This document shows positions 28,301-40,614 of a stretch of DNA of 64,000 bases, in pieces (positions within the stretch are counted from its first letter, which is position 1; every line of letters starts with the position of its first letter). Where the stretch lies: assembly GCF_005239225.2 (NCBI RefSeq), contig NC_133297.1, forward strand, positions 10,714,147 through 10,778,146, given 5' to 3'. The notes under the pieces were generated by a model. That model had not been told where the DNA came from. It was given only the letters and a program-made list of their open reading frames with translations, and searched no databases. The stretch comes from Populus alba. Lineage: Eukaryota; Streptophyta; Magnoliopsida; Malpighiales; Salicaceae. Position numbers and translations under genes: made by a program.

Positions 28301-31300
28301 GGGTGTTTGGGAGTGGTAGTAATTACTTTTCAAAGTGTTTTTCACTCATAAATGTATTAAAATGATATTTTCTTTAATTTTTTAAAAATCATTTTTGATA
28401 TCATCATATCAAAACGATCCAAAAAACATAGAAAAAAAATTAATTTTAAGCAAAAAAAAATATTCAAATTTTGCCGAACCCCTGTTTGGAACACAATACC
28501 AAACAGGAGCTACAATTGAATGGTACAACATTTTCCTCGTCCCAGACATTACAACATCTCTTTGGCCTATAAACCAATTAGAAGTTGAGACTTTGTCCAA
28601 TTCATCCTCATTTATTTACAATGTTTTACTTAAACCTCCAATATATTCTAAAGTTACAATGCAACCACAATTTTTACACCTAAGCTAAATGTATATATAG
28701 TTCATTCAAAAAAACTGTGCACAAGAACAAAAGCATGTATACGACCTGTGTGTATTTATGTATCCATACTAAAACCATAGATGATTTAATAAATAGCATT
28801 ACCAAAATTGCAATGTTGAGTCTGCAATCTCCCAGTCTTCACTTGGAAATGCCACACAGCTGGTAACAAGGTAAACAGATTAGGCATAACACAAATGTGA
28901 CATGAATGAACAGAACACGTAAACAGAAACCATCAACAAGCTGCAGGAAGCTTTAACAACATACTTAGACAGGCTTCCCAGGTCAGAAACGTTTTGTTAC
29001 TATCCTTGTGCTGAGACTTTAGATTAACTACATAAGCACTACAATTTTACATGAAATACCAAATAAAACCCTCCTCAAGAAGCATGGTGCTAAGTTTTAG
29101 AGGCACGTGAGCACATAAAATAGAGCGTTCTGGAAAGACATCTCTCAAACATGTCACTTATCTCCAATAAATCTTCAAAACTAATAGGACATTTCCTTAT
29201 TAAATTAGTAACACAAGTATCAGAAATAAATAACACGATAGAGAAATCACCTCAATAAAGCATCTGCAAGTGCAAGGCCCTCAACACTTGCCTCTACGAT
29301 CAGAGAAGGTGCCTGGTGGTACATTAAAAATAATACAAAAAAAGTAGAAAGCTAATAAGAAGGTTGGATACAGAAGTATTGGGCAACATGAAGTCATGGA
29401 AAAACACGTACTGCCTGCCCAATTTCTGACATCAAGCATGAAAGCCCACTAATCACTTTCTCATCTCTGCTGCTAAGAGCTGAAATAAGAAGCACCTCTT
29501 TGAGAAAATGTACTCTGGATAACAAAACCTGAGGTAGCCCCTACAAAAAGCAATCACAATTAAAAGTGAATTTTTCATTTCTTGGTAATGAGGAGAAGGC
29601 ATCCTCCTCGAAGGGGAAAAAAAAGAAAAAGGAAAACTAAAGTCAATAAAAAGGGCAAAACATGACTATACTATGCCACAACAACCGCCTTGATGAAGGA
29701 AGATCCTTGCAAAAGTTACACCTTCCCCATGCAATTGGGAGCAAAGACAACACACCTCTATAGGATTCTTGCAACCTTTCCTCCTTCAACCATACTCATG
29801 TGGATATCTTTGTATTGAATTTCTTTTGCTTATCAGTGATAGATATGATACAGTGAAAAGACGATTCTTGGTTATTTTTTTCATTATCAAAATTCAATAC
29901 TATCACTTGCTACACCCCTAACTTTTATTGAAATTATTGCAAGAGAACTATTGTTTTTCCTACTTAACCCAGGATCCCTGGACTCTAGAACTATCGTAGT
30001 TGCAATTTCATTAATATGGTGAGTGCATTAACAGCAAAAATAACTTTCTTCTGTATAGAAAAATAAGAACAAGGTATATGTGTCTATTCTTGCATATCAT
30101 GAGTGGCCAATAAATCTACAAAATGGCAAGAGCCTACCTCATGTCCACTTGCAAGTTCAACAAGGACTTCAATAGCCAGATCAAATGAAGATGGAACCTA
30201 TATCCACCAGAATAAGAGAATGTCATTAATCTCAAACACGAAGTTAACCAATAAGACAATTATCTTTACCTGCAAAGAGTTGAACACAAAATTAAGAAGT
30301 GGATGCGTTGGCAATGAGTCTCGAGGAATTTCTGAGAAGCAGCCAGCTCGTACCTGAGTGCAAGAAGCAAAAATAAGGGCGATGATAGAACTACTCAGAT
30401 ATAATATCAAAACATGTAGAAAATCTGAACTTACCCAGCTCAATAAGCAACGGAGAACTTTCCTGTTTCTTTCATGCAGTTGAACACCACCATCGGAAAT
30501 TTTCTGAGATTGCTCCAGTAGAAACTCAAGAACCATAGGAGTATGTGAGAGAAGCTGCTTTAAAGGCAATTGTGTGAGGAAGTCGACAGACAAGTTGAGA
30601 GACAAAAGGGTAAAAATACAAAAACTAGAATAGTTAAAAACAAGTTTGAAGAAAGAGCCTAAACCTCTCGGCCATACTGACTTCTATGGGCTGGACTTAC
30701 TCTACAATCAGTATTTTGAGTGTCAACAACTTCTTCAGGAAGAACAGTGAGCATCTCCAGCACAGCAACATTACCATCATCCTGGCTCTGCAGAGTCCGA
30801 AGACTGTAGAAAAGCTGCTCGATAGGTTTTCCATGCTCAAGGGCACAAAGCATAAGGGCAGCAAGTGCAAGGCAGATTTGTGTTAAAAGCTGTCATTAAG
30901 ATAGCACAATAATTCATCAAAAACACATTTCATTTCCAATTACTCAATGTTATAGCTCAATGACAGCAGCTGTCCAAGCTGTGGAGCACCCATTAGTCCA
31001 AAGAAATTAGAAGCACCTGGGGAGGACCTGAACTGAATCTTTTGGCAGCCACGAGAAGAGCATTTAACAAAGCATCTTTAACTCCTAACTGCAAAGAATG
31101 GCCTTCACTTTGGATCTGCATGAGAATGGTGAAGGTCAGCTTTAAGTAAATAAACAGTCGAATTGAATAACCAGAGAACAAAAACAGTATTTTTGTTCGA
31201 AATCCCATAATCCAGGAGCACTCAGATTCAAGCCGAAAAACAGTCCTTCATTTTGCCTTGGGAAGAAGCCAAGAGCTTTTACCTTAGCGAAGCACAGCAT

Positions 31301-31572
31301 TGAAGTATTCAAGGTCACGAAATAGAACAAACCTTTCGTTTGAGAATCTGTGCCGCGAAGAACTCGACTTCTAAATCGGAGACAAAAGGCGGCGGCGGCG
31401 TCTGCTGCTGAAGGTGGAGATGATCGGAGGTGAGAATGGAAGTGGCGACCTCCCAAACGGCGTCGGTCTGCTGGAACTGAACGAGCCATTGATTGGCAGC
31501 GACGCGGTTGCAGGATTGGGTATCGTGATTCAAGACATGAACCGCCTGGGCTACTTTCATTTGCAGGTCCAT
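14699..31572 (-). CDS. Importin-beta family nuclear transport receptor (importin-13/transportin-SR class), complete, 23 exons
   Basis: The inferred role is RanGTP-dependent nuclear import or export of protein cargo. Exons in coding order: 31333-31572, 31017-31115, 30665-30889, 30435-30557, 30270-30353, 30138-30197, 29412-29540, 29251-29312, 28803-28859, 27528-27651, 25282-25416, 23897-23977, 23367-23480, 23112-23191, 22732-22867, 21887-22036, 20895-20980, 20144-20331, 19919-20011, 19314-19501, 18951-19062, 16904-17061 and 14699-14917. All junctions are GT-AG and in frame, giving about 980 residues, close to the roughly 1000 usual for this class. The N-terminus ([17 protein letters not shown], then [11 protein letters not shown]) is the importin-beta N-terminal helix pair. 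The rest reads as alpha-helical HEAT/ARM-type sequence with no other domain. It resembles an Arabidopsis ARM-repeat protein I recall as AT1G12930 more than MOS14; the cargo is unknown. The start at 31572 was preferred over an in-frame ATG 19 codons upstream because similarity begins there. The gene is intact but spread over 17 kb by repeat-filled introns. Confidence 0.88.
15164..15185. repeat. (GA)n microsatellite in an importin-like gene intron
   Basis: An AG dinucleotide run of about 22 bases lies inside the last intron (14918-16903). It is useful only as a length-variable marker. Confidence 0.9.
16290..16336. repeat. (TG)n followed by (GGTG)n microsatellite
   Basis: About 26 bases of TG repeats pass directly into several GGTG units and end in TGTGT. 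This compound simple repeat sits in the last intron of the importin-like gene. Confidence 0.9.
25878..26330 (-). mobile_element. LINE (non-LTR retrotransposon) fragment, C-terminal end of the reverse transcriptase ORF
   Basis: The minus-strand frame at 25878-26219 reads [13 protein letters not shown], later [14 protein letters not shown] and [14 protein letters not shown]. These are the post-polymerase blocks typical of plant LINE ORF2: a W-R-x-x-L-W start, then SLWK, then F-x-V-G-x-G with W-x-D. Related sequence in another frame continues upstream to about 26330. Only a few hundred bases remain, so it is dead. It lies in the 2.1-kb intron 25417-27527 in the same orientation as the host gene. 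Confidence 0.65.
26460..26900 (+). mobile_element. Possible LTR-like remnant
   Basis: The stretch holds a TAGGACTCTTTCCTGTC-type phrase, then CTCCTATATATATTGTATTA and a CAGTTATAAAAAGAACATGG end. This arrangement (TATA-like box, then start-of-transcript-like sequence) resembles the promoter part of plant Copia LTRs. No internal coding region or second LTR is present and the ends are undefined. It could be a solo-LTR fragment or chance AT-rich intron sequence. Confidence 0.25.
26930..27380 (+). mobile_element. LINE 3'-end fragment (zf-RVT region), opposite orientation
   Basis: Plus-strand reading near 26935-27000 gives [17 protein letters not shown], a zf-RVT-like block (C, then E-S-x-x-H-L-x-x-x-C). 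It is followed by [18 protein letters not shown], the usual LW...W-x-ERN region. After frame breaks comes a [11 protein letters not shown]...GAFRG-like tail and then an A-rich end near 27366-27380. It is truncated and frameshifted. It lies in the same host intron as the minus-strand LINE fragment at 25.9-26.3 kb but points the other way, so the two are probably separate insertions. Confidence 0.55.
28305..28500. repeat. Dispersed AT-rich repeat copy inside an importin-like gene intron
   Basis: It begins with a GGGTGTTTGGGAGTGGTAGT-like end, passes through TGTATTAAAATGATATTTTC and TTTTTGATATCATCATATCA, and ends with GCCGAACCCCTGTTTGGAAC. This is the same family as the copies near 5.8, 40.7 and 46.3 kb. 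The GTGTTTGG start and the CCAAAC near the end are inverted relative to each other, as expected for terminal inverted repeats. Confidence 0.6.
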
Positions 31573-31639
31573 TTCTTTTTCTTTATTTAAATTATAATAA
31601 AGATAAAAGAAGAGACGGTCGGTAGCCAATCATAGAGAG

Positions 31640-34600
31640 CAGCGAAGGACGCCTGTCGAGTGTCGAAGCCCCGCCTTGAGCTTGTTAATTGATTGATTGA
31701 TTCTTGATTTGATCTTGTTATTTTTTCTTGTTTTCCGCTTTCATCAGACGCTCCTCGTCTCGTTACAAAACTTCCACGAACCTTTTCCACTTTTTTTCTT
31801 TTTTCCTTTCCTTTTCAAGACACCACCAGGAGACGGGTGGCCTTCCCCACTATGGTCACTGGGGAATTCATTGGACGAGTAGTGGGACTATATTATAAAT
31901 TGGTTTTTCTAGTTTTAAAAATTATTCAATTAGTTCTTGAATTAATATTAATCATGCTTAATCTATATTATTTTATTTTCAAAATATATATATATATATA
32001 TATTTTTTTCATATTATTAACTCCTTCTTTCCCTTTTTCTTTTTCTTTTTTTTTAAATAAATTAATTTTAAATCGTTTTGATGTATTATATTAAAAATAA
32101 ATTTTAAAAAATAAAAAATATATTATTTTAATATATTTTTAAATAAAAAATACTTTAAAAAAATAAAAAATTACTTAAATAAAAAGAAAAGAAAAAGGGA
32201 ACAAATATCATGGCTATTGCGTGGGAAATCCAAACTCATTTGCTTTCATTTTTTATTTTTTTTACCTTCTCACTTAAAAAAGTAATCTTTTAAACTAAAT
32301 TTATTTTTTGGTTTATGTTTTGATTATTTATATTTAATTATGTAATAGACACTATTTTCCTTTAATATAGAATCCGTGAACCTTTTCCAAAGCTTATGAA
32401 AAACTACCTTCACTCCAAACTCGATTGATAAAGGACAGGGACAGAAGTATAACACACCTTAAATCAACCTCATCATAGTTATTAGGGATTTATAATTTTA
32501 TTTTATTTTTTGAGGTAATAATAATAATAATTAATAATAATATCATAGTTTTTTCAAACCTGACCCAGTTCAAGATTCAGATTTCAAGTTTTTAACTGGG
32601 TAGGTCAAACCGAGTTAACTTTTTTAAAAAAAAATTAAAAACAACGTCGTTTTGGTAAAAGAAAAAAAAAAACAAAAGCCAGTGAATTGCAACCAAGTTC
32701 TGTGCACAAGAGTCATTGATTGGAGTTTTCACCAAGTTTTTTTTTTATTTAATTATTTTTTTTTCAACCGATCGGTTCGATTCTAGTCCCGTGATCAACC
32801 GGACCGTGAACACCTACTAGACTGATCGTTTTCAAAACAATGAAAAAAACAGTGTTGGGTTACATTATAATTATTGTTTTATTATTATACAAAACAATAA
32901 CAGATGTGAAGAAAATATTTTTCCCTGCATCATTATTTACACATGAACAAATCATAATTATGAATTGCTACAATGATTTTGTTTTCATTTTTTTTTAATT
33001 GCACTTTTATAAGCCTGAATCAGTCATCAATTAAAGTATATTTACTGATAAAGGGCAAAATTCTAAGAATGAGACTAAATTGAAAAGGATGGCAAAAAGA
33101 GTGGTTATTTTACGTCTGGGGTGAAATATTCACTTTGCTCCTTAAACTTTTAAAATTATAAATTTTTGATCCCTCAAAATTTATACAATTTCAATTTTAG
33201 TCTCAATTTTTATTTATTTTTTATTTTTATTATTAGTAGTTTGAGAGAGAAGAGAGGAGGGGTTGAATTTTGGTGGTAAAAAAAAAAAATTTGGTTAACA
33301 CCTATTTAAATAGCAGGGAAAAAAAAAAGTGATTTTAATGTCAATAGATTTTTTTTGAAGATGAGAGTTTATTATAGGTGTTATTTTTCCCTTAAGCTTG
33401 CACAATATGGTAAATTTGAGCTCAGAAAGAATTTTGGTTTCGGGTTTATTATGGGTTTTCGAGCTATTGTTTGTATTATTTAAGGCCATGAATATGTTTT
33501 TTTATTTTTTTTTTTTGGTATTTTTGATTAAAATATGGTTGAGAATGGGTTTTTCTTGTCCCAAGCATAACAACCCCAACTTTCCATCAATTGGAAGTTG
33601 GTGGAATCTGGGCAGGACAAGCAACACATCACCCTTTTTTTCTTCAAAAAATCAAGAGGTGAACGACAAATCATTTGTTTAGTAAAAAGAAATTAAAAAT
33701 AAAGAGGCTCAAGCACGTGGCCTACTTCAAGCCCATCTGTCTGGTTCTTTTTGCTTATTTTTATTTTTTATTGGGTTTTTTTTTCTGATTGGATCATTCA
33801 CTATTGGATCTTTATTAATTTTTCTTATTTATTTTCTTTTTCAACTTCACCATTTAATACCTTATTGATTATTGATTGGGTAACACAATTTGTTTCGATT
33901 TGATATTGTTTTTATTAATCACGATCTCAAACAAATGCCTTTATATTTGGTTGGTTTCTAGTTTTACAAATGTTTATTTTAGATAAAAAAAATTATATAA
34001 AAAAATTTTTTTAAACTCAATTGAGTTTATGACTATTTTACAGGTTTGAGTTTTGCTAGTTAACTTCAGTTAATTAGAAATTCAAATTTTATAATTTATA
34101 ATTTTTTTCACTCTGTATAAAAAGTTATTAATTTATTTAATTAAAAATATAAGCAAACTTTTCAATTTGCTATTAAGATTTTTTATATAAAAAAAAGACA
34201 TGTAAAAATTTTGTACAATTGAGAAAAAAGGTTACTCGACCCCATGACAAATATCAACATTATCTAAAAATTCCAGGAGTGATTCTTACGTATCTGTAAA
34301 ATTACTCTAAGAATATTTTTCTGGTGTCAAATAGTGTTTTAATTAATAATGCTTCGCACGTGTAGTGTGTGGGTTGTGGGCGGATGTTTAGTGGGTCTCA
34401 TTTGTTCGAGAGAGTTGGTTTTATTTTTCTAGCTGAATATCAACAAATATTTAAAAAAAAAAAACTGATTAAATTAAGAAAACAAAATAAAAAAACTGAA
34501 CTAAAAAAAAGAATTAATCGATTACAAATCCAAAAAAAAAACTAATTTATTTTTGTTTTAAAATTTATAACCGATTAAATTTATCAAAACCAAACCGGTT

Positions 34601-34660
34601 TAACTAGCATTTTAAAAAAAAAAAAAAAAACAGGCATAAATAAAAAATTTTCTTTCAACC
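31640..34660. other. Intergenic, very AT-rich, repeat-derived; no supported gene
   Basis: This is upstream of the minus-strand importin-like gene, so the first few hundred bases include its promoter and 5' UTR. A (TA)n run is at about 31986-32002 and a dispersed-repeat-like block at about 32060-32180. Phrases of the 'gttgactcg/accggttcga' kind lie at 32550-32830. The open frames at 33295-33489 and 33398-33682 are low-complexity and have no motif. Confidence 0.5.
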
Positions 34661-35460
34661 CTGAAAAACTATCAGCCCCGCCCCCTGCTCCCTTTGTCTC
34701 TCGTCCGTCGCTCATTGTACTCAAGCTCGTCATCCTCAGTCGTCTGTATCTGTCTCTCTATCCTATCTTGTTGAAACTTGAAACAAACACGAGCACAAGT
34801 TTTACCTCTCCTCACTTACTCTTTAGTCCTTTTCTTTGGATTTACATTCTGATCGTGTTTTTGGATAGATGGTTCTTTCTTTCTTTCTTTCTAATGATTT
34901 TTAGTTTCCATTTGAGTTGCATTGAACAGTGATGAAGCCTGTTAGCATGCATGGACATATAAACACAACCCAGTAGCTCCCTGTTAATCCTCTCCCATTT
35001 GCTAGAAGGTACTGTTTTCTTGATTTCTTCTTCTCCAGTGTTTGGTTGCTTAGAGAATGCCTTCAAAAAGAAAGAAAAAATAGAACTTTCTTTTGCCTTT
35101 TTTTCTTCGAACAATCAACAGGTTACTAATTATTCTTTTGTTTATGTAATCTTGTGTTTTCTACACATGGATTTTGTTGTTTTTCTATGTTGGGATAGTT
35201 TTTTTCCGTCATCAACTGTAGGCTTTGGAAAAGGTGCTAAAGTAGAACACAATTGTGTGTTGGAGACTGGTTCTAGCAAGACTTTGATTACCACCATACT
35301 ACTGCGCAGTTATGCCTATCTTCTTCGCAAGCCTTCATGTTGCCAAGCATGACAGATTAAGCTCCTTTCTTTTCTGCATGTGCCTATATTATGCCAAGCA
35401 TAGAATGTAAAAAAATGAGCCTATTCTTTTCTTCTCTGGGTATGAACTATTGTTGTAGAT
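34661..35460 (+). other. Possible transcribed or gene-derived segment without a coding frame
   Basis: This stretch is much less AT-rich than its surroundings. It starts with a pyrimidine-rich tract (CCCCGCCCCCTGCTCCCTTT, then several GTCTCTC and CGTC blocks), like a plant 5' UTR. The frame at 34999-35352 (117 codons) has no motif I recognise. A PPR-like scrap follows at 35461, so the whole may be a decayed PPR gene. This is inference only. Confidence 0.3.
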
Positions 35461-35535
35461 TTTTATTGTAAACGTGGGTTACTTGAAGAAGCTGAGCAGC
35501 TGTTTGATAAAATGACTCTTGAGAGATCTAAGTAG
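35461..35535 (+). pseudogene. Fragment of a pentatricopeptide repeat (PPR) gene
   Basis: The frame reads FYCKRGLLEEAEQLFDKMTL and then ERSK before a stop. YCKRGLLEEAEQLFDKM is a near-canonical PPR motif (x-x-Y-x-K-x-G-x-L-E-x-A-x-x-L-F-D-x-M). No further repeats can be read before or after it; the DNA downstream returns to low-complexity AT. PPR genes normally carry ten or more such motifs, so this is a broken remnant. It is short, but the pattern is specific. Confidence 0.5.
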
Positions 35536-35814
35536 AAAAAAGTCATCGTTGAGCCTAGCCAGCCATCAAAGATCTCCTGCACGTCTGGCTATGCTTTTTT
35601 TGAAGGGTGTCTGCTAAAAAAAAAAAATCATTCGGGCCATCTATGAAAATCAAATTCCAGGTTTTTTAATTCTAAAAATCTATTTTCCGCGTCATTTTTA
35701 ACTAGAAACAACTTAAAAACACAATAGAGACATGAACCCATTACCAATCCCAAAACACCCTTTAATCACTTGTGTGTAGAGCAACAAATTAAAAAAAAAA
35801 GATAATGCTTTTTT

Positions 35815-36010
35815 GGTACTGTTTTTTTTTGTAATTCAACTGCATTTCTCAAAAAAAATTTTATTTTTTTTTAAATTATTTTTTTTTCGTATTTTTGTAT
35901 TTTTTTAATATGTTAATTTTTTTAAAAAAAAAAAATATTATTTTAATACAATTTCAGATTAAAAATAATTTAAAAAATAATCATACAATATTAAATACTA
36001 CTATGGTTAA
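35815..36010. repeat. Dispersed AT-rich repeat copy
   Basis: It reads TTTGGTACTGTTTTTTTTTG, then a poly-T/A core with ATTTTTTTAATATGTTAATT and TATTATTTTAATACAATTTC, then ATCATACAATATTAAATACT. The order of blocks matches the family described at 5.8 kb, but it is more diverged. Confidence 0.4.
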
Positions 36011-36539
36011 TATATAGTGCGTGTGTTGATAAAAAATAAATGAAATGGAGAAACCTTCATCTAGCATTTAACATATTACTCTGGTAATGGAGAGTTCCAA
36101 GCCTATTGATTTTAATAATTTTGTCTCAGATACAATGAATTTTCAATAATGTCATCGTCAAACTAATATCCATCCATTGTTAGTAATGATCATATATTTT
36201 ATCTTGCACTAATTATTTATGTGTTCCCATTAAAAGCATTAAAATGTACTCAAATATCCCGAAATTTATAAATTTAGCACCAAATCATTAAAAACTATGA
36301 GCTGGTGTAAAAAAAAAAAAACATATAAATAACTCGTAATAATATTGTCAAAAATTAAATACACATAAAACAATTAAATTTTTTTTATTCAAAATAGGTT
36401 TGCAAAATTCATGATTTAAGTCATGAAATTAAAATAAATTAATAGAAAAGAAATTGAATATAACCACAAAACTAATATTTTTCTTAAAAAATAATGTAGA
36501 ATGATAAAATTAGAAAAGAAAATGAGCAAGAAAAAAAGA

Positions 36540-36960
36540 TGTCGAATCATATTAACTTTTTAAACTTGTGACTCGGATTATTAGATCCGAAACACCAAAA
36601 ATAAAAAAATAATGAAGCTCAATTCCTAACAAATCAACCGTCAAAGAATGAAACCCTTGAAAAAAAATTAATAAAACAAAAAATTATAATAAAAAGAATG
36701 AGGGTTAAAGTTGAAATAAAAAATAAATTAGAGGGTAACCAAAAATCTTTAATTGGAGGGTTAAATTAAAAAGAAAAATAACTTTAAAAAAAAATAATAA
36801 ATTAAAAGAACAATGGAAAATTGAAAAAAAAAATACAATGTAAACTTTGATTAAAGGATAAATTTGAGAACTATTATTTAAAAAAAAGACAGAAAAAAAT
36901 AGAAATAAAAATAATAAGAATTGAAATTGAAATACTAAAAAATAAAGAGGATAAATATGT
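36540..36960. repeat. Degenerate tandem-like repeat block, same family as 51.5-52.3 kb
   Basis: The block contains TTGTGACTCGGATTATTAGA, ATGAAGCTCAATTCCTAACA and TCAACCGTCAAAGAATGAAA, and then several variants of 'gagggttaaattgaaaaa'. The same order of phrases occurs at 51.55-52.3 kb, and in reverse complement near 11.5 kb. It is non-coding. Confidence 0.5.
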
Positions 36961-37934
36961 ATTTTTTCAGGATATGATAGAGAAAAGAAGTAGAAAAATG
37001 ACCATCATCAACAAATTATCTATCATCTGCTCACAAGAAGGAAGAAAAAATGACAACACTTCCTAGGTTACGACAGACAAGTTTTGCGATTGGAAGGTCT
37101 TGCACTCATTGTCCAGATAACATGGATATCATCCATTTGCTGGTGTGTAATAAGTATGTATCATCAATTTTTTTAAATAAAAAAAATTATTCATGATAAA
37201 AAAAAAAATTCAAAATGCCCTCCATGAGTTATTAAATTATATATATATATATAAACTCACTTGGAAAGACAAATATGCATCTAAATGAATTTGTTATTTT
37301 TTTTTGTCTTTTTTTAAAGGCAAAGGTGTCTTTTTTACTGTATTATAAGAAATGAAAAAAAAATCTTAGTCAATATTTCTATTTTTTTTTTCATTAAGAT
37401 AAATAAATTATTTTATTTTTTTAGAAAAATGAGTATACCTTCTAACAACTTTATATTGACCAATGAGCCATTATAAAAGACAACATTAGTTCTTACATTA
37501 AGGGTTGCATTTTTTTTTTTTTATTTAAGGGCAAAATAATAGTTTCACCACAACAATATATTTATGTGTAATGCTACAATGAAAAACCTCTACGTACTAT
37601 ATATTTTTTTCTAATTATTTAAAATGGAAAAATGAGATGGGGTTTATATATATATATATATATATATTACATTTTAATAAAATAAAATAAAATAAAATGC
37701 TAGCTAACAATATTGCATTTAATCATAACAGTCGTGGATGGATGGACTTGTTCATAATAGAATGACGAGTACAAGGTCTACATCACAAAACGTTAATAGA
37801 CAGGGACCAGTTTGTTTTTTAAAAAAGATTATCATCAAGGCGTTAACCCTTGAAAAATGTGGCTTCTCATTCCTCTCTCTTAATCTGTCCGGAGACGACG
37901 ACGACAACCAGCAAGGGAGAAAGGCATATCGACG

Positions 37935-40152
37935 ATGGGTTCCCAGTCATTGCTTGTGCTGTCAGCACCAACGATGATGATTCCGTCTAAAATTGCAGCA
38001 TCCCTTGCGCCTCCTCACCCTCGGTCCCTCTGCTTTCCTCGCGCTCTGACCATCACTGATTCTGTGGTTTTCAGAGCGAAGTCCAATTCTGCTCGGAATA
38101 AGCTTGCCTCCTCCATACGTTGTGGTATGTGTAACACCCCCCTTGTCTTATTCTCTGTAATTGCTACGATTCTTTTCTTACTGTTATCAAAAGCTGGGTT
38201 TTTTTTTTTTTTTTTTGCAAAAAAATCGATCTAGTCGAAATAGCCTGAGTTTCTTTAAGTTACAAAGAAGATGGCTCGCTTCCCCTCTTCTTGCGTGCCA
38301 CCATCCAGTCCCATGGCCCTCGTTTCAATGGGCAGTCGTGACGAGCTGTTTTTGGTTAATTAGATACAATTGTTAACTCAATTGATACATTTATGTTATA
38401 ATGTTGATTAAAATTCAATAAGGAGAAGCTTTTAGGAAAACAATTAGTTCACAGTTCTGATAACAGCATTAGTATCATGGGATTTCCTGTTTTTATTTTT
38501 ATTTTTTAATTTCCCTTTTTCGTTAGTTCTAGCTTTTGTAAGTACGCAAAGAAAAAGAAAGATGCAGTGTTAATATTTGAGGACAAATTTGTGCTTGACA
38601 GCATTGAATCCTGCGCTGAAGACTACATTGGATAAAGTTGTTACATCGCACAAAGTTGTGCTTTTCATGAAGGGAACCAAGGACTTCCCTCAATGTGGAT
38701 TTTCACAAACTGTGGTGCAAATATTGAAGTCATTAAATGTACCTTTTGAATCAGTTAACATTCTAGAAAATGAATTGCTACGTCAAGGCTTGAAGGAATA
38801 TTCTAGCTGGCCTACGTTTCCTCAACTCTACATAGACGGAGAATTCTTTGGTGGCTGTGATATCACTGTTGGTAAGTTCAATTTTACTGTGGTTCTTAAG
38901 ATGGATACCACTTTGAATGTTAATTTGTAAGTCTTATGTTACTGTAGTTTGCTCTCATCATGCATGGACCGCGAAGAAATAGCATGAGCATGTGCAACAC
39001 ATGTTTCCACACGCACTTACATGTGTGAATGCATCTGTGTTGGAAAATTCTTTTTTTTTCCCTGATTCATTGTAACTCCTCTGATGCACTGGCATCTTTA
39101 TTTATGCACAGAATTTGCCATTTCTGCCTAAGTATGGTGTAAGCATATGCAAGCACTATAATGGATATTATCAGACTTGAGAATCCCGTGTTAAGAAATT
39201 CAAACTTTGAGGTTGACCAGAGTGGTAATATGATAACAAGTGGGATATGTTGACATAATGGCATTTTTACATGGTTGAGGTTGGAGCCTTGGTGAGCCTT
39301 GTTGACAACCACAACCCACCAATTCAACTCTCTCTAAAATATCCCATTGATTTAGGATTAATGTTAGGATATTGCAAGTTCTGAGTGCTTACCGCACTAC
39401 CACTTGTGTTTTGAATCCTCTTTCTTTCAACTCTCTCTCTGTTCTTTGCAGGTGCCATATCACTGTTTATTCTTGTATTTCAAATTTCTACCAACTTCAG
39501 TAAAAACAATGCAACAGGAAAATGAAAAGTTTATGTTGGCTTGCTACATGCTTTGAACTGGCAGTTTATTGTCTGTTTTGAAAGATTTACTATCATAGTT
39601 CTTTTGTGGCAGAAATGTCATTCATGCTTCTCTTGGTACAACTAGAACAAACTTTTAACCAGGAAATTGGTAAAAAGCAATCATAGAGAGCTTATAATTC
39701 TTTTTGAGCTCTGGATTCTTGTCTCTTCATTGGTTTTTTGTACCGGATTTGAGAGTGTACACATTCAAAACAGAAATCATGGAGTTGTTGTCCAGACCTA
39801 GTATGATGTATCTGAACACATGAACGAAAACAAAAATTATTACCCTTTGCATGTGCCTCTGGTGCCTTAACCAAGCGCTCAATTGACAAACTGACCTCAT
39901 ACATCATAGAGAAAACCTCTTGGAAGTCAACCTGAGTACAGGAAATTTGTTGTGTTGTTTATTCTTATCAAGTTTCTGATATGAAAGGCATAGTATGTCT
40001 ACTTGATCCAACTAAACGAAATTTCTTTGCATGGGTTATTGTCCATCTTTAACATTTGGGTTGTTCATTTTAGAAGTGAATGTGTCAATTTTGCAGAGGC
40101 ATATAAGAGTGGCGAATTGCAGGAACAAGTGGAAAAGGCAATGTGCTCTTGA
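37935..40152 (+). CDS. GRXS14: Plastid-type CGFS monothiol glutaredoxin (GRXS14/CXIP1 type)
   Basis: CGFS glutaredoxins bind a [2Fe-2S] cluster with glutathione and act in iron-sulfur cluster carriage and redox protection; GRXS14 is a chloroplast protein. Three exons (37935-38124, 38602-38871, 40097-40152) join in frame to 171 residues. Residues 1-63 are rich in Ser, Ala and Arg and poor in acidic residues, as in a plastid transit peptide. The mature part has [18 protein letters not shown], with active-site Cys at 95, then the cis-Pro segment WPTFPQLYI and GGCD for glutathione binding. The C-terminus [12 protein letters not shown] is nearly identical to Arabidopsis GRXS14. The start was chosen as the first ATG that gives a transit peptide in frame. 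Intron 2 is 1225 bases long. It is a single-domain protein with no visible defect. Confidence 0.94.
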
Positions 40153-40614
40153 AACTCTTCCAGTTGTGGTAGGTTGTTCATGTCCCTGGCACAACTATAG
40201 CTCTTAGTTATGATGGAAAAGTTTGTTTGATGGAAACAACCAAATTATTTCCCGTGCTTTAAAGTAATTTTGGCTATTATGTAACATGATGCATGGGGGA
40301 GGTAAGATCATCATTTCCCGTCTATTTTCCATGATATTGCATTTTCAAGATGTTCTACCAAACGTATCATACCAGTGCTCATTAATTCTCAAAGCACATG
40401 GACGAAGAAAATAATGATCAGTTTGTATTTGAAATTACAATTATGCAGAACATTAGAAATTTGGCAACACGTGGCATTTGGAATCACAATATCAAATATA
40501 CCTTTTCCTGTTTATGCTAAGATCAGGTGGTAAAAAAAGGCAAGGGCTTGCTGGATTGGGTAGAGTTGAGATCCCATTTCAAAAAAAAAAAAAGGGAGGG
40601 GGGCTTGATCCTCA

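Larger units (their letters stand above)
35536..37934. other. Intergenic AT-rich DNA before the glutaredoxin gene
   Basis: No coding region is supported. The stretch contains a dispersed repeat copy (about 35815-36010), degenerate repeat DNA (36540-36960), simple AT repeats (37233-37255 and 37648-37668), and probably the GRXS14 promoter and 5' UTR in its last few hundred bases. Confidence 0.5.

Noticed and set aside
30993..31208. Alternative longer reading of importin-like exon 2 upstream of 31115
   Set aside because: A TGCAG acceptor at 31116 gives an in-frame join to exon 1 (…KRK to [11 protein letters not shown]) that matches the family; the upstream part is intron.
33398..33682. 94-codon plus-strand frame with a long Phe/Leu run
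   Set aside because: The run comes from poly-T sequence, and neither end shows splice or start support.
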